Assembly (NCBI GenBank): GCA_934667475.1
Contig: CAKUMB010000007.1
Location: 41,620-105,619, forward strand
DNA: 64,000 nucleotides
Direction of reading: 5' to 3'
Source of the DNA: an uncultured Muribaculaceae bacterium
GTDB taxonomy: Bacteria; Bacteroidota; Bacteroidia; Bacteroidales; Muribaculaceae
Below, piece by piece: positions 41,759 to 50,800 of the stretch. The position numbers and the translations under genes were made by a program. Position 1 is the stretch's first letter. Every line of letters starts with the position of its first letter. A model generated the notes under the pieces. That model had not been told where the DNA came from. It searched no databases and saw only the letters and a program-made list of their open reading frames with translations.

Positions 41759-44700
41759 ATGACAAAATGCTTCCTCTCAGTGGCTTTATTGGCAATGGCC
41801 GCATTGTGCTCCTCTCTGAATGCCACAGAACTCATCACAGAGAACGACATAGATGCGATTGTCTCACAAATGACCTTGGAGCAGAAGGCAAGAATTCTCG
41901 TTGGAACCGACGGCAAAAACGATGGTATAAGCCATCTTGTCGCAGGTGCCGCAGGATGGACTTATGAAATCCCATCATTAGGCATCCCCTCAATAAATCT
42001 GGCCGACGGTCCAGTGGGTGTCAGGATAAATCCAGTACCGTCAGACAACGTCTCGATTAAATATGACAGTCAAGGCATTCCTGTAGCCACATCTGCAGCA
42101 TCAGGCCCCTCCAGCGGGCTGCGCACATTCTGCACATGTTTCCCATCGACAACGGCTCTTGCCGCCACGTGGGACATAAATGCCGCCGACTTGCAAGGCA
42201 AATGCATGGCCGACGAAGCTAAGGCTTATGGTGTCGACATCGTTTTGACCCCTGGAATCAACATCATGCGGAATCCCCTTTGTGGACGCAACTTTGAATA
42301 TTTCTCAGAAGACCCTCTGCTCACGGGCAAAATGGCAGCTGCCATAATCAGAGCCATACAAGATTGCGGTATTGGCACAAGCCTCAAGCATTTTGTGGCA
42401 AACAACCAGCAAACCGGGAAAAAATTCAACGATGCAAGAATTTCCCAGCGTGCCCTACGCGAAATCTATCTCAGGGCTTTCGAAATCTGTGTGAAGGAAG
42501 CCAACCCATGGACTGTAATGGGGTCATACAATAAAATAGCCGGGCAATTCACCCAAACGAACAAAGACTTAATGGTGAGGCTGCTCCGCAACGAGTGGGG
42601 ATTCAAAGGGCTGATGCTTACCGACTGGACCGTGCGCCGCCCCACAGCCGATTTGCTCAATGCCCGCTGTGGCCTGATAATGCCCGGCGATGAGGAAATC
42701 GTACAAGAAATTATAGGTGCCGTCAACGCTGGAAAAGTTTCGGCCGACGCCATCAATGCATGCGTGAAAGATGTGCTCCGCGTTGTGGCCAAATCCATAA
42801 CCGCCAAGGGATGGCACTTCACCACTCCGGCGCTTTCCAGCAATGCCGCGGCATCAAGAAAAATAGCATCAGAATCAATGGTGCTTCTGAAAAACGACAG
42901 CAACCTGTTGCCTCTGAAGGCTGGCACAAAAATCGCGCTGTTCGGAGCCACCGCATACAAGTCAATAGCTGGCGGCACTGGCTCGTCGAATGTCAATAAG
43001 CCATACGTTGTCGACATTTCCACCGGTCTTGAGAACGCTGGCTTCACCATAGGTGGCAGAATGGCTGAAATCTACCGTAAGTACAATGATTTCAGAACTG
43101 TCATCGACGACAAATTCCCCGACTGCCCAGATTGGCAGAAGATTTCATATCACCGCACTGTCTCTCCGGAAATGGACGTCACAGGCCACGAGGCCCTCGT
43201 GGCTGAAGAAATCGGCAACAGCGACGTTGCTGTCGTTGTCATCGGACGCGGCTCGGGCGAAACTTCCGACAGAACTGTTGAAAACGACTTCAACCTCACT
43301 GCTGAAGAAACGGCTCTAATCAGCAAAGTGGGCGCCGAATGCCGCCGACAAGGCAAAAAAATGATTGCCATTCTCAACGTTTGCGGAGTGGTCGAAACCG
43401 AATCATGGAAATGGAATGCCGATGGCATACTCATGGCTTGGTTCCCCGGGCAGGAATGCGGTAACGCCGTTGCCGACGTGGTTTCAGGCAAAGAGAATCC
43501 GTCAGGAAGGCTGCCAATGACATTCCCTATGAAGTATGCCGACATTCCTTCGGCAAACAATTATCCATACGTTGGTCAGACCGAGGGTCGCAACTTCGAC
43601 TATACCAACTATGAGGAAGGCATCTGGGTGGGCTACCGCTATTTCTCCACATCACACCGCCGGGTGTCGTTTCCTTTCGGCTACGGCCTCAGCTATACGA
43701 ATTTCGCCTACTCCAAGCCTTCTGTGAAAAAAGTTGGAGACAAATGGGCGGTAAGCGTGAAGGTGAAAAACGCAGGCAGGGTTTCAGGCCGTGAAGTGGT
43801 TCAACTCTATGTGAGGTCGAATCAGAAAACAGATTCTATTACCAAGCCTGAAGCTGAGCTCAAAGCATTTGCCAAGACCAAGCTGCTTCTGCCGGGAGAA
43901 AGCGAAACCGTGATGCTGTCGTTCAGCGCAAGAGACATTGCCACATTTGACGAGCAGGCATCCGCCTGGCGTACCGACAAGGGCTCATACACAGTGCAAT
44001 TGCGGAATTCAGCCGACCCGGCCTCGGTATTAAGCTCTTCGCAGTTCAAAGTCGGCAAGGCCCTTGAATGGAAAGTTGAAAATATTCTTGCTCCTGTAGA
44101 GCCCGTCGATGTTATGAAATGCGACACGATTCAGGAATACCCCAAAAACGGTATCCGCGACTTGGCGCTGATATATCAGGGCGGAGCAAAGCGAATCGAC
44201 TGGACCGCCAATCAGTTTCTGCCTTACGTGACACACAAATTCGCTGATGGGCACAGAGACTGGCTTTTCGACGGATTCCTGTTTCTTGACTTCAATGATG
44301 GCATGGGACACACTTTTGTCCCTCAATATGGTGCGAAAAACGCCCGTAAGCAGGAATGGGAATGGTATCTCGACCGCCTGTTTGAAAAAGGCAAGTCGCT
44401 CGATGCCCTTGACAAATGCATCGGCCAGCAAATCGATTCCATCGGTGCTCCCGGATTTAAGCATAAAATCGTTCTGACCATCCCGACGCCTATAGCAGGA
44501 CAGACTGATTGGGGCAAACTTGGCAATCGCACGTTGATTTTCGACAACTACGGCGACCGTTCGGCTGCCGCCATCTGGTTTGTCAACGAATTGGTGGAGC
44601 GTTTCGCCAAAGCCGGGTACAAAAATCTGGAATTGTCGGGCCTCTATTGGGTGGACGAAGACATCTGCCACACAAAAGACCTGGTGAAGCACATTGCGCC

Positions 44701-45133
44701 TGCCGTACACGCCAAGGGGCTTGAATTCATCTGGATTCCATATTACAGGGCAAGGGGCTACGACCGCTGGAAAGAGCTGGGATTCGACATTGCATACTAT
44801 CAGCCCAACCATTTCTTCGACAAGAAAATTCCTGACTCTCGTCTTGATGATGCCTGTGGCGAGGCTCTTAACCTTGGGATGGCGATGGAATTTGAATGCG
44901 ATTCGAAAGCTGTTTATGGCTCGAAGGACTCATCGTACGACCGTATGCAGGCCTACATCAACGCGTTCCGCCGCCACCATGTCTTTGCCACATCTGCCGT
45001 TGCCTACTACACCGGCAGCAGGGGACTGATTGACATGGCTGCCAATCCAAACGCCAAAAACCAGGCGATAATGGACGAATTGGCTAAAATAATAGTCGAT
45101 AGGCGACACAACAACAAATTGACAATTAAATAA
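41759..45133 (+). CDS. GH3 beta-glycosidase fused to a C-terminal DUF4855 domain
   Basis: 1124 residues with a signal peptide (FLSVALLAMAALCSSLNA). The GH3 N-terminal domain spans about residues 35-330 ('SLGIPSINLADGPVGVR', 'RNFEYFSEDPLLTGKMAAA', 'SLKHFVANNQ'), with the likely nucleophile Asp in 'GLMLTDWTVRRP' near residue 288. The GH3 C-terminal domain (about 370-600) and an Fn3-like domain (about 650-755) follow. From about residue 790 to the end the sequence ('NGIRDLALIYQGGAKRIDWT', 'YGDRSAAAIWFVNELVERF', 'LELSGLYWVDEDICHTKDL') matches DUF4855, usually a separate protein. The fusion suggests two activities on one glycan. Family enzymes release beta-linked glucose, xylose or GlcNAc. Confidence 0.9.
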   Translation: MTKCFLSVALLAMAALCSSLNATELITENDIDAIVSQMTLEQKARILVGTDGKNDGISHLVAGAAGWTYEIPSLGIPSINLADGPVGVRINPVPSDNVSIKYDSQGIPVATSAASGPSSGLRTFCTCFPSTTALAATWDINAADLQGKCMADEAKAYGVDIVLTPGINIMRNPLCGRNFEYFSEDPLLTGKMAAAIIRAIQDCGIGTSLKHFVANNQQTGKKFNDARISQRALREIYLRAFEICVKEANPWTVMGSYNKIAGQFTQTNKDLMVRLLRNEWGFKGLMLTDWTVRRPTADLLNARCGLIMPGDEEIVQEIIGAVNAGKVSADAINACVKDVLRVVAKSITAKGWHFTTPALSSNAAASRKIASESMVLLKNDSNLLPLKAGTKIALFGATAYKSIAGGTGSSNVNKPYVVDISTGLENAGFTIGGRMAEIYRKYNDFRTVIDDKFPDCPDWQKISYHRTVSPEMDVTGHEALVAEEIGNSDVAVVVIGRGSGETSDRTVENDFNLTAEETALISKVGAECRRQGKKMIAILNVCGVVETESWKWNADGILMAWFPGQECGNAVADVVSGKENPSGRLPMTFPMKYADIPSANNYPYVGQTEGRNFDYTNYEEGIWVGYRYFSTSHRRVSFPFGYGLSYTNFAYSKPSVKKVGDKWAVSVKVKNAGRVSGREVVQLYVRSNQKTDSITKPEAELKAFAKTKLLLPGESETVMLSFSARDIATFDEQASAWRTDKGSYTVQLRNSADPASVLSSSQFKVGKALEWKVENILAPVEPVDVMKCDTIQEYPKNGIRDLALIYQGGAKRIDWTANQFLPYVTHKFADGHRDWLFDGFLFLDFNDGMGHTFVPQYGAKNARKQEWEWYLDRLFEKGKSLDALDKCIGQQIDSIGAPGFKHKIVLTIPTPIAGQTDWGKLGNRTLIFDNYGDRSAAAIWFVNELVERFAKAGYKNLELSGLYWVDEDICHTKDLVKHIAPAVHAKGLEFIWIPYYRARGYDRWKELGFDIAYYQPNHFFDKKIPDSRLDDACGEALNLGMAMEFECDSKAVYGSKDSSYDRMQAYINAFRRHHVFATSAVAYYTGSRGLIDMAANPNAKNQAIMDELAKIIVDRRHNNKLTIK

Positions 45134-46125
45134 TGCTTGTCTTGAATTTTATGTTTAAAGCATTGAAATCGGCGCTATCTGTTTTAGTCTTGTCGTCGGT
45201 GTTTATTTCTCCCGCCAAAGCCACAATCCACGTGACTTTGGCCGGAGAATTGCTTCGTGTTGAATCTCGCTTGGAGCGACAGCACACAATCAGCTATGAG
45301 TTCCGCCGATGCATGGCCAACCACTTGTACACATTCAGCCGGGTGCTTGTCGACACCACCACGGTCAATGAAGCCACAAGCGACAATATCGGGCCGTTTT
45401 TAATAGGCGGGGCCGGATGGACTGGTGGCAATCATCTGCTTGCCAGTGGATTGCCATCGGCTTACACCGACAGCATCTCAATATTTGCTGACGGCCGCCG
45501 AATAATGAATGATTTCTCGGGTGAAGCGCAATGCGTAAGGGTGTGCGTGGGCAACACACTGCTGAATCCGTCTGATTCAAGCCAAAAATTTTGCACGGAA
45601 TCCATCACTTACACAATCTGCGGCAACAGCATACAAGTGTCTGCCACCCACCACTATCTCAACCGACAGCCGCTGACGGTTGACCGCTATTATGGGATGC
45701 AGTCGATGATGATTGGAGAAACAGAAATTCTGACTCCTGGAGGCGAATATTCCAGATGGACTCCAGTGGACAGTGTCGACAGGTTCACCCGTAAATCGGC
45801 TCCACGCTTTCATCAATTCATCGAGAAATCAAATGTTTGCTATGCCGCAGCGTTTTTGACTGATGCCGGACTGGGCGACCATCACCTCATAAGTGACGAT
45901 GATGTGGTGTTTATAGGCAACTCATGGAGCAAGTCGTATCACAAGCTCATGGGGAATTCTATTGTAAAATGCGGAGAAACCACACATTGGGAAGGCGTGT
46001 ACACTTGGTTTCTAAGCCCGCTCGTCTCCGATCCCGATCATTTTTCGTATATTGGCTATTTCAACGGCAAGCCGGCTGTTTTCAGCCACAACAAACTGAA
46101 CGACCACATCTCCTTATTAAAATGA
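45133..46125 (+). CDS. Secreted protein of unknown function
   Basis: 330 residues. The ATG at 45133 overlaps the GH3 stop (TAATG), so translation is coupled; an internal ATG at 45151 would give a cleaner signal peptide (ALKSALSVLVLSSVFISPAK). The mature part is beta-rich ('FLIGGAGWTGGNHLLASG', 'HYLNRQPLTVDRYYGMQSMM', 'VYTWFLSPLVSDPDHFSYIG') with no motif I recognise and no cysteine-knot or repeat pattern. Its coupling to the GH3-DUF4855 gene suggests a partner or accessory protein for the same glycan. Confidence 0.75.
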   Translation: MLVLNFMFKALKSALSVLVLSSVFISPAKATIHVTLAGELLRVESRLERQHTISYEFRRCMANHLYTFSRVLVDTTTVNEATSDNIGPFLIGGAGWTGGNHLLASGLPSAYTDSISIFADGRRIMNDFSGEAQCVRVCVGNTLLNPSDSSQKFCTESITYTICGNSIQVSATHHYLNRQPLTVDRYYGMQSMMIGETEILTPGGEYSRWTPVDSVDRFTRKSAPRFHQFIEKSNVCYAAAFLTDAGLGDHHLISDDDVVFIGNSWSKSYHKLMGNSIVKCGETTHWEGVYTWFLSPLVSDPDHFSYIGYFNGKPAVFSHNKLNDHISLLK

Positions 46126-46332
46126 AAAGTTTAGGACTTTTTTTATGAGGCAGAACATCTGTTTAGATTGCCACCGATGATGGGGGAAACCAAACTGACG
46201 TTTGAAGGCCGTAGAAAAGTGGCTCAAATTCTTGAACCCCACTTTCATGTACACGTCCAATGGTTTCTCCCCTTCGTCTTCAATAAGCCGCTTGGCCTCT
46301 TCCAGTTTGCGTTTCACTATCCTTTGGGACTA
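46117..46332 (-). pseudogene. AraC-family regulator remnant (C-terminal helix-turn-helix only)
   Basis: The minus-strand frame reads 'KRKLEEAKRLIEDEGEKP' and then 'VGFKNLSHFSTAFKRQFG', the second half of the AraC/XylS DNA-binding domain, followed by about 20 non-homologous residues. In frame it is bounded upstream by a stop at 46330-46332, so the first helix-turn-helix and the sensor domain are missing. Its 3' end overlaps the 3' end of the preceding plus-strand gene. It is best read as a broken regulator, not an active gene. Confidence 0.75.
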
Positions 46333-46335
46333 TAC

Positions 46336-46587
46336 CTTCTCGGCCAAGGGGTCCACAAGACTTTCCAGAATCCGTCGAAACCCCTCATTGCCATCACCAC
46401 CAATGCCGGTACAGGGTCGGAGGTTGATATGTTTTCCGTAATCAGCAACGACGAGCTGGGGGAGAAGACTGAGCATCCCATGGGCGTGGAGAATCCGCAA
46501 AGCGGAAAGTATTTTATCAATGCCCTCGATCAATTGCTCGCCAGCATCAATTGTGATGACTTGAAGATGAGTGATTATACTTCGTAA
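46336..46587 (+). pseudogene. Iron-containing alcohol dehydrogenase remnant with internal deletion
   Basis: The plus-strand frame reads 'KPLIAITTNAGTGSEVDMF' and then 'SVISNDELGEKTEHP', the conserved cofactor-binding core of Fe-dependent alcohol dehydrogenases. Within about 20 residues it jumps to 'LLASINCDDLKMSDYTS', which resembles the C-terminal end of the same family. The N-terminal third and the metal-binding histidines in between are absent. With the AraC remnant alongside, this looks like the debris of an AraC-regulated dehydrogenase locus. Confidence 0.75.
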
Positions 46588-46590
46588 CAG

Positions 46591-46657
46591 TTCCGTAAAC
46601 GTAAATCCATTGGCCGGCTCGTTTCAAAAGCTGACCAATGGATTTACGTTTACGGAA
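46591..46657. repeat. Perfect 23-bp inverted repeat with 21-nt spacer
   Basis: The left arm 46591-46613 (TTCCGTAAACGTAAATCCAT then TGG) and right arm 46635-46657 are exact reverse complements over 23 bp. The spacer is 46614-46634. The right arm is not followed by a T run, so it is not a typical terminator. It lies 3 nt after the stop of the dehydrogenase remnant. Confidence 0.95.
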
Positions 46658-46922
46658 GTCAAGCTGACGTATCAGACTATGAACAGCTAAAGTTTGCAAC
46701 AATGTAATATTTTTTTGCTTGTAACCATACTGCGATGTTTTTCTGAGAAGAAGTCGCGGGTTTCTGAGGAAATAGTTGTAATTTTGCTTATGGCTTTGAG
46801 TAGTGAATAACGTTGTTTTTATTACATCTAATTCACTCGTTTTCCGTGTTATACGGAAATGATAAAAGCTTTTTCATGTGCTTTTTTTACCCGCTAACTC
46901 AAAATCCGGAACTTAAGTTAAA
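46658..46922 (+). promoter_or_regulatory. Intergenic leader of the EEP gene with a candidate -7 box
   Basis: This 265-base stretch has no gene. TAATTTTG at 46779-46786 matches the Bacteroides -7 box, but no good -33 box is found at 18-21 bases. If used, the leader to the ATG at 46923 would be about 130 nt. AT-rich throughout. Confidence 0.35.
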
Positions 46923-47714
46923 ATGAAAAAGATTAGGAATACATTGTTGTTAAGCTTTTTGCTCATAGCGGCAGTTTGCTTTCAAGCCAACGCTGCCGAC
47001 AAAGAACTGGTAGTGATGACCTACAACATCCGTGCTGGCAGTATGACAACTGTAGACTCTCTTGCAGAGTTCATCAGCATTCACCACCCCGACTTTGTGG
47101 CACTGCAGGAGGTGGATGTCATGACAAAACGCGCCAATGCGAAAAAAATGAATGGAATCAACATCGTGTCGGCATTGGCTGCCAGAACCAACATGTTTGG
47201 CTATTTCGGCAAGGCGCTCAATTTCACCGGTGGCTATTATGGCATTGCGATTCTGTCGCGTTACCCATGCTCGAAGATGGAATGCTTTCAGCTTCCAAAT
47301 CCCAAGCAGACGGAGCAACGGGTGCTTTTATTGGGAACATTTGAAATCGAGGGTGGTCGGAAAATGGCTTTTGCTTGCACGCATCTTGATGTGAAGAGCG
47401 CCGAGACAAGGGGCTTGCAGGCCGACTTCATCATCGACAAGATTAAAGGCCTCTCCATGCCCACTATAATTGGAGGTGATTTCAACGCCTATCCAGATGA
47501 CTTGTGCTCTCGGAAATTCCATGCCGCAATGACCGACATTTCTGGATCCGAGCCTACGTTCCCATCCTGGAATCCAGACAGAAAGATTGACTATCTATTC
47601 ATCTGCGCCCCTTCGCATTCATTCAAGCCGCACTTCAGCACAACCACTCTGCCCGACAAATTGTCGGACCACAGGGCAATTGTCACAAGGCTAAGCGACT
47701 GTTTCCAGCCTTAG
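46923..47714 (+). CDS. Secreted endonuclease/exonuclease/phosphatase (EEP) family protein
   Basis: 263 residues with a signal peptide (LLLSFLLIAAVCFQANAA). The EEP catalytic motifs are all present: 'VMTYNIRAG' (Asn), 'ALQEVD' (Glu, metal ligand), 'GGDFNAYPDD' (Asp-x-Asn) and 'RKIDYLF', 'KLSDHRAIV' (Asp-His pair). Family members hydrolyse phosphodiesters or phosphomonoesters, including nucleic acids, inositol phosphates and sphingomyelin. Secretion and its place in a locus with a phosphodiester glycosidase favour a glycan or lipid phosphate as target. It is the last gene before the right-hand direct repeat. Confidence 0.92.
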   Translation: MKKIRNTLLLSFLLIAAVCFQANAADKELVVMTYNIRAGSMTTVDSLAEFISIHHPDFVALQEVDVMTKRANAKKMNGINIVSALAARTNMFGYFGKALNFTGGYYGIAILSRYPCSKMECFQLPNPKQTEQRVLLLGTFEIEGGRKMAFACTHLDVKSAETRGLQADFIIDKIKGLSMPTIIGGDFNAYPDDLCSRKFHAAMTDISGSEPTFPSWNPDRKIDYLFICAPSHSFKPHFSTTTLPDKLSDHRAIVTRLSDCFQP

Positions 47715-47810
47715 AACTCTATCATTCCCTAAAGGCATCTGCCAATTCTGTTGAAATCCATTCTGTTAAGCCCAAATCGGTCATTAGGGCTTGGATAAAT
47801 GCACATATAT

Positions 47811-47892
47811 ATAGAGAGCCGCAGTCGCCCCCGTCGGGCAGCTGCGGCTCTCTCTATGTGTCAATAATGCTCTTGCGCGCTATTTGCAAATC
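47811..47892. repeat. PUL-flanking direct repeat, right copy (DR-R)
   Basis: This 82-bp segment corresponds to 26515-26603 with two small gaps (6 and 1 bases). It contains the bidirectional terminator hairpin and the last codons (ICK, stop) of the GLUG adhesin gene. The two copies are 21,296 bp apart, start to start. Confidence 0.93.
47813..47853. terminator. Bidirectional terminator between EEP and adhesin genes
   Basis: AGAGAGCCGCAG (47813-47824) pairs with CTGCGGCTCTCT (47842-47853). It lies between convergent genes and is identical to the hairpin at 26517-26557. Confidence 0.8.
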
Positions 47893-50800
47893 TTCTTGGT
47901 CACGCTTGTGGTGCCGTCTGTGTAGCGGGTGACGCAGATGTTTACTCCGCTGAACGGACGCTCGCTCGCCTGGCCGCATGCGTTGTAGTAGCGCACGCCT
48001 TCCACCTGCTTGGCTGCGGTGGGCTGCTCAATGCCTGTGGTGATGGCGTTGACGCACTGCAGCTTCACAGTCCTGCTCCAGCGGCCGAGGGTGGCCTGCA
48101 GGGTGAGCTCGCCGCTGTAGGGTGTCTTAAACAGCACGTTGTTGCCGCTGATGGTCGCAACGCCCTCGGGGGTGGCTGTCCACTTCACGCCGCCCTCGGT
48201 GCCCACGTGCACGTCGCCGCTCACGCTGCTGTAGGTGTCGCTGGGCTTCACTGTCACGGCGGCGGCAAACAGCTGTGCCACAGTGCTGTCCTTGAATTCA
48301 GACAGCACTGGCAGCATGTAGTTGCCAATGGTGGCGTAGTCGTCGCCCATTTCTGCGCTGCACAGTTCAAGCATCGATTTGCCTTCGCCCACCACATATT
48401 TGCAGGGGCCGAAGTCGGTGGCAAAGAATGTGTTGGTCACTGCATTGCCGCTGTTCCAGTCGCGCGTGCTGCTGGGGTCTATGCCCACAATGCCGCCGCA
48501 AAGGCTGTCGGGGGCCGTCACTTGGCCGGCGTTGTAGCAGTTGACGAACGAGGTCTTGTTGGCTGAGGTGCCGCCGCTGAGGCCGCCCACCTGGGTGGCG
48601 CCTGTCACCTGGCCCGCATTATAGCAGTTGGTGAATATGGCGCCCGATGTGCCGGCAAGGCCGCCAATGTAGCAGCCGTTGGCCTCGGCGGTGCCTTGTG
48701 TTTGGCTGAGGCTGGTCACGTTGCCCACGTTAAAGCAGTTTTCGAAGTGCATTGTGGCTATGCCATACGCCTGAAGGCCGCCGGCGCGGCTGGTGGCGGC
48801 GGTCACGTTGCCTGCGTTATAGCAGTTGCTGATCACGTCGTTCACGCCTGTGGGGCTCACCACAAGTCCGGCGAGGCGGTTGGTGCCTGTCACGTCGCCG
48901 GTGTTGTGGCAGTGGTCAACTGTCGCATAGTCGGGCAGCAATGCCGCAAGGCCTGCGCCATGGCCGCCGCCTGCGCTCACGTTGCCCGAGTTCCAGCAGT
49001 TGGTGATGGCGGTGCGCTTGCTGGCGTTGCCCGAGTTGCTGTTTTTGCCAAACAGGCCGCCTGCATAGGCTATCTTGTCGCTTGTCACATTGCCCGTGTT
49101 CCAGCAGTTGGTGTAGGTGGAGTTTACGGGGTAGAATGGGGCGATGCCGGCCACGCCACCGCTCTTCAGGCCCTCCACGGCATGGATGTTGCCCGTGTTG
49201 TAGCAGCTGTCCATGTCGAGGCTGAAGTTGGCCGAAGCCGAGCAGGCGAACAGGCCGCCCACCACGCCTGTGGCGGTGATGTCGGCAGTGTTGAAGCACT
49301 TCTTCAGTTCATATCGTGCGGTGGATGTTCCGGGCTGCATCTTGCTGCACAGACCGGCCACGTTGGTGGCCTTTTGCGGGTTGGCGGTGACTATGGCGCC
49401 GGTGTTGCCCACCTCGATGTATTTTGCAGGTTCTGAAGCGGCTGCGAAGCCGCCTGTGTAGCCGGCAGTGCCGCTGTTGGTCACTGTGCCGCTGTTGGTG
49501 CAGCGCACAAATTCTGCACCTTGCGCCACGTTGCTCACAAAGCCTGCGGTGTAGTTTTGGCTGCCGCTCACGGCCGCCTCGTTGGCGCAGTGGGTGAAGC
49601 GTGCGGTGGCATAGGCGTTGGCCGCAAAGCCGGCCGCATTGGTGCGCGTGCTGGTCACGGCTATCTTGTTGACACAGTTCACCATGGTGCCGCGTGCGGC
49701 GCCCACAAATCCTGCCGTGTAGGCCTGGTTGGTGGTGATGGTGCCCTCAAGGGTGAGGTCGTGAACGGTGGCTTTCTCGCCTATTGTGGTGAATGCGCCC
49801 TCATACGAGCTTGTGGGCTTGTAGCTTATGCCCTTCACGGTGTGGCCGCTGCCGTCGAAGTCGCCTTGCATATAGTGCACCTTGTCGTAGCCGATGGGCA
49901 CGAACTCCACTCCTGTGAAGTCGATGTCGGCGGTTACCCGCACATATTGGCCCTCAAAGTCTTTTTCACACTCGGCCATGAAGCGGGCCAGAGTCACCCA
50001 GTCGTTGGCGTTGCCTATCAGGTAGGGGCTTTCCTTGGAGCCGTTGCCTGCAAGTGTCAGTTCGTAGGGTGTTTTCAGCGGAATCACTTTCACGTAGTCG
50101 CTGCTGCTCACCGTCAGTGTGTCCTTGATGAGCTTGGTGGGGTTTTGCGGCACGCTCAGGGTGTTGCCCTGAATGCTGTAGTCGCTGCCTACGGTCAGCT
50201 TTGCCGTGGCTTGGCTGGGAATGTGCAGTGTGGCGTTGCTCCGTATGGCATATGCGTTCTCGTCGCTGCCAATCACCAGTTGCGTCTGGCGGGCCTGTAT
50301 GGCCGACGGCTCGGAGGCAAACTGCTTGAGGGTGGGATACTGCCCGCTGGTGAAGTCCCACACGCTGGTGTCAAATCCGCTGAGGGCTTCACCGCTGATG
50401 AGCGTGCCGGTGGTCACGCCGCTGGCTCCGGCCAGGTCGGTGTTGCCGTGGGCTTTGAAGGGGGCCATCTGGCTGTCCCAGTATGCGCCTTGAATAGTGC
50501 CTTTGGTGCCCGATGTGCCGCCAATGCCGCCCGTTTGGGTGGCGTCGCCGGTGATGATGGTGCCATACGACAGCGAGTTGTAGATGTCGTTCTTGCCCGT
50601 GCCCGAGCTGAGTGCGTTGCCCAGTGTGCCCGATATGCCGCCGGCAATGGCATCGGCAGCCTCCACTGTGCCTGTGTTGAGGCAGTTGCGCATTATGAAG
50701 CCGCCGCCTTGGCTGGTGATGCCGCCGGCAAACTTAAAGTTGCGCTTGCTGAACTCCGACAGCTGGCGTACGGCCACAATGCCTGTGTTCATGCAGTTTT

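Noticed and set aside
46168..46587. 139-codon plus-strand frame taken as one gene
   Set aside because: Its first half is antisense to the AraC remnant; only the second half matches an iron alcohol dehydrogenase, so it is recorded as a pseudogene.
46591..46657. Invertible (phase-variable) promoter bounded by inverted repeats
   Set aside because: The spacer of 21 bases is too short to hold a promoter and no invertase gene is nearby.
26515..47892. Integrative element with attL/attR made by an integrase
   Set aside because: The repeats look like att sites by position, but no integrase, relaxase or tRNA target is present, and the repeat is a terminator with gene ends; recombination at shared sequence is a simpler account.
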